NCBI RefSeq assembly: GCF_030643905.1
Contig: NZ_CP121446.1
Location: forward strand, 2,108,001 to 2,172,000
Length of the DNA: 64,000 bases
Origin: Flavobacterium sp. IMCC34852
GTDB taxonomy: Bacteria > Bacteroidota > Bacteroidia > Flavobacteriales > Flavobacteriaceae
Direction of reading: 5' to 3'
The position numbers and the translations under genes are program-made. Numbering within the stretch: the first letter of the stretch is position 1; every line of letters begins with the position of its first letter. This document shows positions 43,486-53,232 of the stretch, in pieces. The notes beneath the pieces are model-generated. The model was not told the origin of the DNA, searched no databases, and saw only the letters and a list, made by a program, of their open reading frames with translations.

Positions 43486-44901
43486 TTAGTTATAGAAATA
43501 GATGTTGTCTGCATATAAAACCGAACCATCGCCACCTTCTAATATAATTTGCGCTAAATGTGATCTACTTTGTAAAAGAGGCATGGCGGAAAAAGGAATT
43601 TCTATAGGAATCCAAGCTTGTGATACTAAAGTTGGAGCTGTAAAAGTGGTTGAATGTCTGGTATCATTACCTCCTCCAAAGGCACCATCGGCACCAAAAT
43701 CGACAACAATAACTCTTAATTGTCTGCCCGGAGCAATCGGTCCTGGAATGAATACATCTAAATGTATACCAGTCATACTGTTGGCATTTATGGTAGGATT
43801 ACTGAATTCAATTCCAACAAAATTGAAGATGGTATAATTCAAAATATTATCCCCTAACACAGAGAAATCATTTGAAACGGTTGTTTGCCAAGGTTGCCAG
43901 TAACCATTATAATAGTTTACAGGAACATTAGTGTAAGCATCAGAAAAAATGGATATCACATTTGCCTGATTTCTTGTCGGTGTAGGTGCGTGAACAAAAG
44001 TTCCAACACAATTTATTGTTAAACTACCTGTAGCGGGAACACCATTCATAGTTGCGGTTATTACAGTAGTTCCTGCACTCAAAGAAGTAACTACTCCTGC
44101 TTCATCTACAGTTGCTACTGCAGGATTTGAAGAAGAAAATTCTAAATAAGAAGGGCTAATTGATACCGCTTGGTCTACCCCGGTTGGTAAGTTAAAAGTG
44201 GCAATAACTCCATCAACATTAGAAGTAACCCCAACAAAAGTAGTAACCGCTTGATTATTACCGTTCATTATTGACGCTTGTCCGTGGGCAATAGTGCCTA
44301 ATTTTTCGAATCTTAACTCATCAATCCAAATAGTATATCCCGCACCGTTAGTTCCGTTTGATCCGGCTGCGTATCTAAACATACCACGCTCTTGTAAAAG
44401 TCTTGAAGCATCAGGAATTGGGATAATATATTTTGTCCAAGCAGTACCTACACTTACATTTCTCATAGTAGTGATGAATTGATTTGGGAAAAAATCTTCG
44501 CCAAAACCAAATTCAGCAACAGTTACCCCTTGAGACGCTTTTGCCCAAAACGTTAATGCATCATATCCTGATAAATCACGACCGGCACCATCAATCCTGA
44601 AAATACCACCGGCATAACTTCCTTGCGGATCATTAGCATTTGGCACATCAAAACGAATAGAAGCATTACCTTTGTAGGCTTCTTCAGTATCAACGGAGAA
44701 AGCTGTGAATTTAGAATCTCCATAAGGGAAATAGAAATTACTTCCCAAACCAATAAAATTATCTGTAAAAATTTCTCCGTTTTTTGAGAAACCGGACAAT
44801 GTTGCATCATCAGATAATTCACGATCACAATTAACCGTAGTAATCATAACGATTAACAATAGCAGTGACTTTTTTAAATAATTAATCTTTCTATTTTTCA
44901 T
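43486..44901 (-). CDS. Surface glycan-binding lipoprotein with Big_2 domain
   Basis: This 471-residue lipoprotein has lipobox-like cysteine 25 (ITTVNC). Residues 30-205 form a jelly-roll with GYDALTFWAKAS and WIDELRFEKLG, like carbohydrate-binding modules. Residues about 210-300 form a bacterial Ig-like (Big_2) domain (AVSISPSYLEFSSSNPAVATVDEAGVVTS). Residues 305-471 form a second jelly-roll beginning HAPTPTRNQANVISIFSDAY. This last domain is shared with the T9SS protein at 51354-53213. No catalytic residues are seen. Position between a glycosidase-barrel gene and a GH16 suggests it presents beta-glucan to the enzyme. Confidence 0.82.
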   Translation of the reverse strand: MKNRKINYLKKSLLLLIVMITTVNCDRELSDDATLSGFSKNGEIFTDNFIGLGSNFYFPYGDSKFTAFSVDTEEAYKGNASIRFDVPNANDPQGSYAGGIFRIDGAGRDLSGYDALTFWAKASQGVTVAEFGFGEDFFPNQFITTMRNVSVGTAWTKYIIPIPDASRLLQERGMFRYAAGSNGTNGAGYTIWIDELRFEKLGTIAHGQASIMNGNNQAVTTFVGVTSNVDGVIATFNLPTGVDQAVSISPSYLEFSSSNPAVATVDEAGVVTSLSAGTTVITATMNGVPATGSLTINCVGTFVHAPTPTRNQANVISIFSDAYTNVPVNYYNGYWQPWQTTVSNDFSVLGDNILNYTIFNFVGIEFSNPTINANSMTGIHLDVFIPGPIAPGRQLRVIVVDFGADGAFGGGNDTRHSTTFTAPTLVSQAWIPIEIPFSAMPLLQSRSHLAQIILEGGDGSVLYADNIYFYN

Positions 44902-44919
44902 TTTTAATTTTTTTTAAAA

Positions 44920-47900
44920 TTATTTTCCAATATTTATGTGAATGTATGTTCTTATTTCCCACTCTGAACCATTTGGAAATCCTACAGGACTTGTTGGCGG
45001 TACCGCAGGGTAAGTATTGGCCGGTACATAGGTTGGTAAATATCGTGGCGAATATTGATTTAGCGAACGCCAAATACCCATAATACCGATTCTGGTATCA
45101 GGTAATATAAACCAACTAGGTTTTCCGACAGAAGTTGAAATATCCAATGAAGTTTGTAATGGATAAGTCAAGTTGAAATCTCGGTGATAATCAAATGGTC
45201 CCCAATCATTGAACTTGATTGAACTTGTTACTTTAACCTTTCTGTAAATTAATCTCAAATCACCTCCTGCTCTGTTAATAGTTCTGTCTGAATCACCGTT
45301 TGCTTGTCCGTTTCCGAAATAGACATTGGCTATAAACCCTAAATCAGTACTTAATTTTGAAACTATTCTGGTATTTGATTCCCATAAATCTTGAGCCGGT
45401 GCAGATCTTTCAAAAGCAAAAGCTGTACGATTAGCTAAAAATCCGATAGCGGCATCTTGATTGGTTGGTAAGTGTCTAAATACGAAACCTGTACTTACTG
45501 CAAATTTTGCATCTTCTAACATATCATTATTCCATTCATACATCCATGTTGCCGGAGTTGGATCCCAAGTGATTAACAATTCTCCTCCAACGGTTTCTCT
45601 GTTTGCTCTAACGATAAATGGATCTTCCAAAATATTACGCAATCTTCCCGGTGCATCGATACCATTTGGCATAGCATCAACCAAAGGTTTTTGCCATAAA
45701 AAGTTTGGTGCGATTTGTAAATTGGAATTAACATTATAAGTAAAACCGGCTAAAAAGTTCATTTGATTTCCACTTCCACTATCTTTTAATCTCCAACCGG
45801 TGAACGTTTGAACATTATCTGCTCCTCCATTGGCAACTAATCCCATTATAGCACCTTGGGTATATACATTGAATTTACCTTTTGAAAAAGTCAATTTTGC
45901 CTTTCCTCCCCAATTATCGTTCGAGTTTATTTTATCATCATAAACGGTATAATTGTCCGGAGTGGTTTCGACAGCGTATTGGAAAACTCTACCTTTAAGT
46001 GGCTGACCTCCCCAAATTCCACCAAATTCAATACCTAATGCACCAAATTTTGTCTTGAAAGCTAGTGTAGCTCTGCGGGTTTTAGGCTGAGGAACGAAAA
46101 TAGAGGTTTGGATATTATTAGCATTGGCAATATCCTCATGATAAACAGCGGTAGCATCAAACTTGCCTATTTTTTTGGTGTACTTCAAAAGCACTGCAGG
46201 GTTAGCTGCCCACCATAGTTGCGGACCAAAAGCTGCTTTGAAACCACTTAAACTTCTTTTACCATCTAGTTCAAAACCTAAGGTTTCACCGTTATAAATG
46301 TCTAAATTAGGTCCGTAATTTGCTTCTGAATACAAGGCAAAGAAGTCACCTTCATAACCCCAATGGTAATGCCCTGTTCTATAAAACCCTCTCAAATCAA
46401 AATCTTTTTGATTCCAACTGTAAGAGGCATTGTAAACTTGCACTCTATTGGCATCCGAAATTAATGCCGGTCCTTCGGGAGTATCAACAATTTGTGTACG
46501 CCCTCTGTTTTCATAAAATATTTCATTTATTGGGTTTTCAGCAACACGTCCTAAAACATTGACGTTTACGTTTGCTTTCATGTTAGGTGCCGGATTACCT
46601 TCAACACCAATAAAATAGGACTGCATGTGATCAAAACCTAATCTATTAGGGTAATTAACTGCATCAGGGTCAGCATTCTCAGGTGTAGTAATTAGACTTC
46701 CTCCTGTATTAAAAGTAGTGAATTCTGCTCTTAAATTACTAATTTTCAGCACTTCACTATCATTACCTCCTAAAGCAGCTTTATCTCCTCTAGCTCTCAA
46801 AACAGCATCCATAATCTGAGATTTATCAAAATGACTGTCAATTGAGGATAATGTTGTTCCGGCAGCAAAAGGATTCAATTGATGAATTTCTTTTAGAACA
46901 TAATAGGCAGCACGTGGGTAAAGTTGGTAATGGCCTTTTTCATCTGTTGGCCCTTTGGCACAAATACCGAACCATTCTTCATTCATATTATTTTGACCTT
47001 CAGTAAAATCTTTTTGATATCCACCGTTAGACCATGATGCATTGGAATCATGTAAGTCTAGATTTTTAGTTTGACCAAATTTCCACCATCCGTCACTGAA
47101 CTGAAAAGTAAAACCACCCAGTGAATTTCCGGCTTTTCCTTGCCCTGAAGCATTGGCATATATTTCTTTCCAGTTACCTTTAAGATAAAAAGATTGAGCT
47201 TTTTGATCTTCTTCATTACTTAGAACATTGAAGGCATCGGCACCGAACTCTGTAAACAATACCGGCTTTCCGTATTCTTTTTTTACACGATCAAATAAAT
47301 CCCCAAAAGAGACACCTCTGTAAACATTGGTACCAAAGATGTCAATATCTTTACATTCTTGTGCTACGATATCAAGAAATAATAAATCTCCATTACAAAT
47401 CGCGATAGGATGTGAAGCATCAATAGATTTCATAGCAACACCAGCCTCATTGAATAATTTGTACATCGATTGGGCTCTTATGGTAGACTTTCTGTCTTTG
47501 ATTGGAATATCTTCAGTTTCTGCACCATCCCAAAAAAGACCATAATTGTTCTCGTTACCTAACAAAAACAACAACAAACCTCTCGTGTCTTTATAATCAG
47601 AAGCCATTTGTTTGACTTCTTTCATTAACAAATCGCGTGTTTTGGGATTTGAATATTCAGTATTTGGTGTCCAAACACCATCTAATGTTAAACCATAACG
47701 TCCAAATGAATGATTTAACATGGTGAAAATTCCATAATTATCATAAACATATTCAATCCACTTTTTGGGCATACCCGAATACACTCTTATGGTATTTACC
47801 CCCATATTTTTGAGCAGACCCATTTCTTCATCCAATGCTTCTTTAACAAAATCATCCGATTGATTCCAAAGGCTGTATGAATAATTAGTTCCTATTGGAA

Positions 47901-48054
47901 AATAGTCCCAGTTCATTCCATTTACAATAAAATCTTTACCATCAACTACAAATTTAATCCCATCACTATTGTTAACGATGACCACTTTATTGGCCTGCGA
48001 AAAAACTGAGGGAGAAAAAATCATAATGGTTAATAATAAAATTAAGTTTTTCAT
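44920..48054 (-). CDS. Clan GH-A glycosidase fused to outer-membrane beta-barrel
   Basis: This 1044-residue protein has a signal peptide at 1-19 (PSVFSQ). Residues 25-420 form a TIM barrel of clan GH-A with acid/base Glu168 (LLGNENNYG) and nucleophile Glu269 (LFTEFGAD). It resembles GH2-type barrels or GH5/GH158 beta-1,3-glucanases, but I cannot settle the family. Residues about 470-1044 are a long series of amphipathic strands with aromatic belts (DLRGFYRTGHYHWGYEGDFF, FNVYTQGAIMG, EIRTYIHINIGK), as in outer-membrane beta-barrels. The enzyme would thus be tethered to, and possibly feed, its own pore. It heads the unit 48054-42644; candidate operators and a promoter element lie upstream. Confidence 0.8.
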   Translation of the reverse strand: MKNLILLLTIMIFSPSVFSQANKVVIVNNSDGIKFVVDGKDFIVNGMNWDYFPIGTNYSYSLWNQSDDFVKEALDEEMGLLKNMGVNTIRVYSGMPKKWIEYVYDNYGIFTMLNHSFGRYGLTLDGVWTPNTEYSNPKTRDLLMKEVKQMASDYKDTRGLLLFLLGNENNYGLFWDGAETEDIPIKDRKSTIRAQSMYKLFNEAGVAMKSIDASHPIAICNGDLLFLDIVAQECKDIDIFGTNVYRGVSFGDLFDRVKKEYGKPVLFTEFGADAFNVLSNEEDQKAQSFYLKGNWKEIYANASGQGKAGNSLGGFTFQFSDGWWKFGQTKNLDLHDSNASWSNGGYQKDFTEGQNNMNEEWFGICAKGPTDEKGHYQLYPRAAYYVLKEIHQLNPFAAGTTLSSIDSHFDKSQIMDAVLRARGDKAALGGNDSEVLKISNLRAEFTTFNTGGSLITTPENADPDAVNYPNRLGFDHMQSYFIGVEGNPAPNMKANVNVNVLGRVAENPINEIFYENRGRTQIVDTPEGPALISDANRVQVYNASYSWNQKDFDLRGFYRTGHYHWGYEGDFFALYSEANYGPNLDIYNGETLGFELDGKRSLSGFKAAFGPQLWWAANPAVLLKYTKKIGKFDATAVYHEDIANANNIQTSIFVPQPKTRRATLAFKTKFGALGIEFGGIWGGQPLKGRVFQYAVETTPDNYTVYDDKINSNDNWGGKAKLTFSKGKFNVYTQGAIMGLVANGGADNVQTFTGWRLKDSGSGNQMNFLAGFTYNVNSNLQIAPNFLWQKPLVDAMPNGIDAPGRLRNILEDPFIVRANRETVGGELLITWDPTPATWMYEWNNDMLEDAKFAVSTGFVFRHLPTNQDAAIGFLANRTAFAFERSAPAQDLWESNTRIVSKLSTDLGFIANVYFGNGQANGDSDRTINRAGGDLRLIYRKVKVTSSIKFNDWGPFDYHRDFNLTYPLQTSLDISTSVGKPSWFILPDTRIGIMGIWRSLNQYSPRYLPTYVPANTYPAVPPTSPVGFPNGSEWEIRTYIHINIGK

Positions 48055-48110
48055 TTTTGATAATTGTTTTGGTTATAATTGAAAATTTGATTTTTTAAAT
48101 TAGTGAGTGA

Positions 48111-48123
48111 TATTGTAAAGCTA
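48111..48123 (-). promoter_or_regulatory. Putative promoter element of the glycosidase-barrel unit
   Basis: The minus strand reads TAGCTTTACAATA, 57 bases before the ATG at 48054. The same sequence with one change (TAACTTTACAATA) occurs before the 53213 gene. It resembles the -7 box TAnnTTTG with G replaced by A. Confidence 0.45.
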
Positions 48124-48240
48124 TTTAAATTACATATTATATAATTTTACTTGATTTTTATTATTACATCAATAAAAAAATTGACAAAATTTGACATTTA
48201 GTAAAATTACTGATTTTATAATTCTAATTAAAAATATAAG

Positions 48241-48257
48241 ATTATAGAAACTATACA
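48241..48257 (-). promoter_or_regulatory. Degraded copy of the direct-repeat operator
   Basis: The minus strand reads GTATAGT-TTCT-ATAATC. The first half matches the full sites exactly and the second half is degenerate. The orientation matches that of the site upstream of 53213. Confidence 0.35.
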
Positions 48258-48352
48258 TCGTGCATTTTGTGAGTAAAAAAATGATTTTCTACGCAAACAC
48301 TAGTAATTTATATAGCAGTAACAAAAAAACATTTAATAATTAAACGCATTTT

Positions 48353-48371
48353 GTATAGTTGATGTATAGTC
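48353..48371 (+). promoter_or_regulatory. Candidate operator, direct repeat with 11-bp period
   Basis: GTATAGT-TGAT-GTATAGTC contains two exact GTATAGT heptamers one helical turn apart. It lies 21 bases after the regulator stop and about 300 bases upstream of the glycosidase-barrel gene. The same 19-bp arrangement occurs at 53276-53294. Confidence 0.55.
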
Positions 48372-48392
48372 AAAAAGTTGTTTAAAATATTC

Positions 48393-51224
48393 TTATATGG
48401 ATAGAATGTACTCCACAAGACCCGTTTCATGTGGCAAATCCATTTTTTTACGCAAACGATATCGTTTAATTTCAACACTTCGTACAGAAATATTCAATAA
48501 AGGAGCAATTTCTTTTGAGGATAAATTCAACCTTAAATAAGCGCATAATCTTAAATCGTTTGGTGTTAATGCCGGATATGCTTGTTTTACTTTCTTTAAA
48601 AAATCATTATCAGCTGAATCAAATGCCTCTTTAAACACATTCCATGCTTTATCTGCGGAAACGTTTTTGTTTATGGTTGAAGATAATATCGTTTTAACAC
48701 TTCTGGAGCTAGCTTCGTCTGATGATTTTTTCAAATCTTCTCTGATTAATGCCAGTAACTCATCTTTCTTAATCAAGCTCATAGTAGATAAAGCCAACTC
48801 TCTACTCTTTTCATTAACATCTAATGAGAGTTGCTCATTTCTTAATTTCATCAATTGCTGTTCGTTTTCTAATTCTTTTATTTCTAACAAAAGATTATTC
48901 TCATCTATCAGTTTTTGCTTTTGTTTAGAATAATAGTTTACATAAGCTTTATTGATATAATAGGCCATTAAACAAATTAAAAGAAAATAAATAATAATAG
49001 CGAAGTTTGTACTGTACCATGGTTTTGAAATAGTAAACGAATAAACAGCAACATTTTCTGATTGTGAATTAACTAATTTAGATCTAACCTTAAACTTATA
49101 ATCTCCAGGAGATAGATTTTTGAAATTAATAGTGGGTTTTGAACTCCAATCACTCCATTGGTCTTGAAAACCTTCCAATAAATATTGATATTCAGCAATT
49201 ACGTATTTATTATATATTGGAACAGTAAAACTAAATGTAATGTTATTTTCATCATGTGAAAATGCACCGGAATCTGTTATTGAAGTGTTTTTCAAAAACC
49301 CATTTAATTTGTTAATACTGATATTTGATATTGCAACTCGATTATTTTTAAAATTCAATTCATCAATATTAAAAGTGTAATAACCATCAGTAGTGCCTAT
49401 TATATATTCCGAATTGGACAATTGAGTTATATTCTCATAACCAAGCATCGTATTGGTAATTGAAGACGGTATTGAAATTACATTCTTTTTAAGTTCAGAA
49501 TTTAACTTATTGACAGTGAAATAATTGATGTAGTTTTTTGAAAAAAGCCATAATTTATTAGAATTATCTATAATTAACTTCCCTGAAGAGTATTCATTAT
49601 TATTAAAAACTTGACTTAATGTGTCGTCTTTTTCAAATTGCTTAGTTTTCTGATTTAACTTAAAAATTCCATCTTTGAATGCATAGTAAATGGCATTATT
49701 AAACTTTGATAACCCAGCATTTTTTCCTTTGTTTGGATACTTGTAAGTATATAAATCAGAGCCTTTACGTATTTGTGAATCTAATTGAAAACGAAATATC
49801 CCTTTGTATTCATGACTCACATAAACCTCATTTGACTTTGTTGTTACAAAATATTTAGAAGAATAGTTAAACCCGGAAATCTTATTTCTGAATTTCCATT
49901 CGTTATTGACTTTTTCTAAAACCGACATTCCATAATAATTCCCCTGTAGTAATAAATTCTTTTTATTGGGAATTAAATCTAATTTCCATGTCCCTGATTC
50001 TGAAAAAATAAGTTTTGAGTTATCATTGTCAATGATATAAGTCCCAGAATCATGACCACAAAACAAAACGCCATCATGAACAAACAGCGACCACACTTGG
50101 CCTTTGGTCCCTTTAACAAATTTAAACTGACTTTCAGTTAAATAATTTTTATAGAACAATCCTTGATTAGTTCCTAAATACAAGAAACCCTTATAAATAA
50201 TTGAAGCATAAACAGTTCCTAAATTACCGGAATCATCCGAAAAACTTTTTATTGGAGATTTTAAATTGATACAATTGATACCATTATCTAATCCAAGCCA
50301 TAGATTATTGTCAATATCTTCATATATTGACAATACGGTATTATTACTCAATCCCTTTCCTTGTGTAATATGATATTTTACTTTACCTTCTTTTGTCAAA
50401 ATAAAAATACCATTGGATATGGTTCCAACTGCAAAACTACCATTGGCAATCATTTGACTACTATAGACACTACTTGCGGCAATTTCTGAATCGGCTTCAG
50501 TATTAAACTTGACCAAATTACCATTAGTCAGTTTGTAAAACCCATCAAACTGTGTATGAATCAACAAGCCTTCATCTATAGCAAACACGTTTACTATTTT
50601 GTTGTTTTTAAGAATAGAATTATTGGAAACCAACTTACTGGTACCATTTTCAATTTCAAATAAATCAAAGTTAACTGTTTGATAATATATTGAACTTTCA
50701 GTTTTAAAAGATTTTAAAATACGGGTATTTGGGTTTACTATTTTAAAGGCACTTGTTACAGTGTCATAAATATAAATTCGATCTAAGGACTGAAAAATAA
50801 CCCATTGATCATAATTTAAAATGTTCCAAAACTGTTCGTCTACATTAATTTTTGACTTGATTTTATGACTCAAAGAAGTATACTTAAGTCTACCATTTTT
50901 TTCTCTGATCCAATACCCAAATTCCATGTAGCAACCTGTATATATTTTATCTCCAATAACTTTTACAGAACGAATTATGGTTTCATTTGGTGATTGATAA
51001 AGAACCCAATTCGAACCATTAAATTCAAGTAATCCTTCATTGTTTGCAAAATATACAAAGTGATTTTTGTCTTGTGAAATCATCCAATTTTGATTACCGG
51101 CACTGTAGGTTGTAGAGTTGTATTTTACAATGGGCGGCAAGTCTTGAGCAATCATAAAATTGGTAAACAATACCAGTATTGCTAAGGTGAAAAATCTATT
51201 ATTGAATGATTTTTTGGAAGTCAT
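48393..51224 (-). CDS. Transmembrane propeller sensor with LuxR-type HTH
   Basis: This 943-residue regulator has a signal peptide or signal anchor at 1-27. A long periplasmic seven-bladed-type propeller region follows, with two-component-regulator-propeller repeats such as GLSNNTVLSIYEDIDNNLWLGLDNGI. Next are a Y_Y_Y domain (YQYLLEGFQDQWSDWSSKP), one membrane segment (about 741-760), a coiled coil (KQKLIDENNLLLEIKELENEQQLMKLRNEQL), and a C-terminal LuxR-type HTH (about 885-935, LTPNDLRLCAYLRLNLSSKEIAPLLNIS). No histidine kinase or receiver domain is present, so one protein spans sensing and DNA binding. It probably senses beta-glucan oligosaccharides and controls the flanking units, whose upstream regions carry the shared repeats. 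Confidence 0.9.
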   Translation of the reverse strand: MTSKKSFNNRFFTLAILVLFTNFMIAQDLPPIVKYNSTTYSAGNQNWMISQDKNHFVYFANNEGLLEFNGSNWVLYQSPNETIIRSVKVIGDKIYTGCYMEFGYWIREKNGRLKYTSLSHKIKSKINVDEQFWNILNYDQWVIFQSLDRIYIYDTVTSAFKIVNPNTRILKSFKTESSIYYQTVNFDLFEIENGTSKLVSNNSILKNNKIVNVFAIDEGLLIHTQFDGFYKLTNGNLVKFNTEADSEIAASSVYSSQMIANGSFAVGTISNGIFILTKEGKVKYHITQGKGLSNNTVLSIYEDIDNNLWLGLDNGINCINLKSPIKSFSDDSGNLGTVYASIIYKGFLYLGTNQGLFYKNYLTESQFKFVKGTKGQVWSLFVHDGVLFCGHDSGTYIIDNDNSKLIFSESGTWKLDLIPNKKNLLLQGNYYGMSVLEKVNNEWKFRNKISGFNYSSKYFVTTKSNEVYVSHEYKGIFRFQLDSQIRKGSDLYTYKYPNKGKNAGLSKFNNAIYYAFKDGIFKLNQKTKQFEKDDTLSQVFNNNEYSSGKLIIDNSNKLWLFSKNYINYFTVNKLNSELKKNVISIPSSITNTMLGYENITQLSNSEYIIGTTDGYYTFNIDELNFKNNRVAISNISINKLNGFLKNTSITDSGAFSHDENNITFSFTVPIYNKYVIAEYQYLLEGFQDQWSDWSSKPTINFKNLSPGDYKFKVRSKLVNSQSENVAVYSFTISKPWYSTNFAIIIYFLLICLMAYYINKAYVNYYSKQKQKLIDENNLLLEIKELENEQQLMKLRNEQLSLDVNEKSRELALSTMSLIKKDELLALIREDLKKSSDEASSRSVKTILSSTINKNVSADKAWNVFKEAFDSADNDFLKKVKQAYPALTPNDLRLCAYLRLNLSSKEIAPLLNISVRSVEIKRYRLRKKMDLPHETGLVEYILSI

Positions 51225-51302
51225 ATTTACACAATATTACGAATTCTAATTAAGAGAATTACAATTATTTTAATCAATTAATATTTCAACAGTTTACTAT
51301 AA

Positions 51303-51336
51303 ATAGAAAAGCACGAAATAAATTCCGTGCTTTCAA
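51303..51336 (-). terminator. Rho-independent terminator after the 51354 gene
   Basis: On the minus strand an eight-base stem (51333-51326 with 51315-51308) is followed by TTC and a T-containing run. It lies 20 bases after the stop at 51354 and separates it from the regulator gene. Confidence 0.75.
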
Positions 51337-51353
51337 AATTAATTAACTTAAAA

Positions 51354-53213
51354 TTATTCTTTAATAAATCTTGTTGAAGAAATATTTCCATTGATAGCCG
51401 TTTTTATCACATAAACCCCAGCTTGAAGACTAGCAACATCCAAAGCTACTGACTCAGTATTAGGCGATTTTGAAATAACTTCTTGACCTAAAACATTATA
51501 CACTGTAACTTTTTCGATTGCCATTTCTGATTCAATATTTAAAATATCAGTCACAGGATTAGGATATATTCTTGCTTTTGGAGTTTCAAAATCATTGGTT
51601 GATAAAACAGTGTTTTTGTGTAAATAAAGATTATCATAATAAACGATATCTAAATTTGACGTCATTACGAACTGCGCAAAATCAGTTACACCCGGACAAG
51701 CATTACCTGGAGGTGTGTTTACACAATTAAAAGTTGGCGCAGAAAAAGGTAAATCTATTGAAATCCATGTTCCTTCTGCTCCACTTGTCAAAACATTGGC
51801 ATTAGTTGCAGTGTACTCCCAAGCATTAGTTTCTCCGTTGGTCCCATTCCAGTTAGAAAATTTAAAACTAAAAACTTTATCTTGAGTTGCTGTAGGTGTC
51901 CAAATATCCATGTGAAAATGAGTAAATCCTGTAGCATCAAATCTTCCTGCCAAAAATCCGATACCCTCACATCCTAGACCAGTAATTCTATTAGTATTAT
52001 TTCCCTCAACTTGTACCAAAGAAGTAGTAGCCGGACACCATGAAGTATTGTATGAATTGTCATCGCCAGTATAGCCAATTGCAGTAACAGGAGCATAGGC
52101 ATCACTAAAAATAGATCTTACGTCAGAAGCTGCTCTGTTTGGTGGTGTTGGTGCAGCAACAGTTGGAGCAGGAATAACCGGTGGAGTTCCTAACGGACCT
52201 CTAATATTATCTACATAAAAAGTGCGTGCCGGAGTAGGAACAGTTGGATTAAAAAACCCAACAGCACCGGGAGCCCAATAAGTATGTATTACAAAACCGC
52301 CATATGTACCATTTGCCGGTGCAGGCTGACCATCCAACGACGTGTTGAATGTAAAGGAAACTGTTTGCCAAGTACTACCACCCGGATGTGAAGCAGAGGC
52401 TGCAACTACAGCTGGGCCACCAACACCACCAGTCACTTTTACTAAAAATGTGATTGGAGTATCAGAATACACATCCATAGTCATCGTTTTAGTTGCAGTT
52501 AAATTAACTAATGAAGTTAAAGTTAAATTAATCCCTTGCCATGGCTCACCTGTAGGATTACCATCTATTCTTAACACTTGTGAAGTATTAGAACCTATAC
52601 CAGTTTGAACTACTGGAGCTGGACCATTTCCAAAAGGAGCGCCATTAATACCACCTGTTTCTGTAGTTTCAAATCCTAACACTAAATCTAATTGTGTAGG
52701 CGGCGTAACTACTTGCTGTAGAGTTACATTATCTATAAAAAAATCAACATTACTTAAACCTCCTTCAAAACCTAGTTTCATAGTTCCAAAAGTTTGTCCT
52801 AATGTAAATGTTGCTTCATAATTAGTCATGGTCGTTGTCAAGTTGAAATCTTGCTGATGTATAGCAACAAAACCACCACCATCTTCTCCAAAATACAATT
52901 TTAATTGACGAGCACTTGAACCTCTTGCATCAAAAGTAATTTTGTAGGATTGTCCTACAGTTAGTGAAGAAATTTGTGTAGGTGTCAAGACTTGATTAAG
53001 TTGTACGTGCCAAGTTGCCCCGCCTGCACCAGTAATGTTTACTATATTTGCCTCATTGTTAGTTGCATTGATTGTAGCCGCTACAGGAATCCAATCGGCC
53101 ACAAACGTTGACCAAGAATTGAGACCATTACTAAAATCTCCATTTGTAACAATATTCTGCGAAAAGGATAAAGAACAAAAAAGAATAGATAATAGGAAAG
53201 TAATTTTTTTCAT
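51354..53213 (-). CDS. T9SS-secreted carbohydrate-binding protein
   Basis: This 619-residue protein has a signal peptide at 1-18 (LSFSQ). Residues 20-170 form a CBM4/9-like jelly-roll (NIVTNGDFSNGLNSWSTF ... VDFFIDNVTLQQV). Residues 175-340 form a second jelly-roll (VLGFETTETGG ... FYVDNIRG). Residues about 350-530 form a third, starting APTPPNRAASDVRSIFSDAY. A T9SS sorting domain follows (IYPNPVTDILNIE ... TRFIKE). No catalytic pair was seen, so it is best read as a secreted glucan-binding protein. It is a single-gene unit with its own candidate operator and promoter element upstream and a terminator downstream. Its third domain is shared with the lipoprotein at 43486. Confidence 0.85.
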   Translation of the reverse strand: MKKITFLLSILFCSLSFSQNIVTNGDFSNGLNSWSTFVADWIPVAATINATNNEANIVNITGAGGATWHVQLNQVLTPTQISSLTVGQSYKITFDARGSSARQLKLYFGEDGGGFVAIHQQDFNLTTTMTNYEATFTLGQTFGTMKLGFEGGLSNVDFFIDNVTLQQVVTPPTQLDLVLGFETTETGGINGAPFGNGPAPVVQTGIGSNTSQVLRIDGNPTGEPWQGINLTLTSLVNLTATKTMTMDVYSDTPITFLVKVTGGVGGPAVVAASASHPGGSTWQTVSFTFNTSLDGQPAPANGTYGGFVIHTYWAPGAVGFFNPTVPTPARTFYVDNIRGPLGTPPVIPAPTVAAPTPPNRAASDVRSIFSDAYAPVTAIGYTGDDNSYNTSWCPATTSLVQVEGNNTNRITGLGCEGIGFLAGRFDATGFTHFHMDIWTPTATQDKVFSFKFSNWNGTNGETNAWEYTATNANVLTSGAEGTWISIDLPFSAPTFNCVNTPPGNACPGVTDFAQFVMTSNLDIVYYDNLYLHKNTVLSTNDFETPKARIYPNPVTDILNIESEMAIEKVTVYNVLGQEVISKSPNTESVALDVASLQAGVYVIKTAINGNISSTRFIKE

Positions 53214-53232
53214 AATTAATTTATTTAAAATT

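Larger units (their letters stand above)
48055..48392. other. Regulatory intergenic region beside the regulator gene
   Basis: These 338 AT-rich bases lie between the regulator stop and the glycosidase-barrel start. They hold a promoter-like element (48111-48123), a degraded operator (48241-48257), a full operator (48353-48371), and a nine-base direct repeat GCATTTTGT at 48263-48271 and 48346-48354. No ORF of note and no terminator for the regulator gene were seen. Confidence 0.6.

Noticed and set aside
44891-45073. Small minus-strand frame overlapping the barrel gene's 3' end.
   Set aside because: It is a shifted reading of the barrel gene with no independent support.
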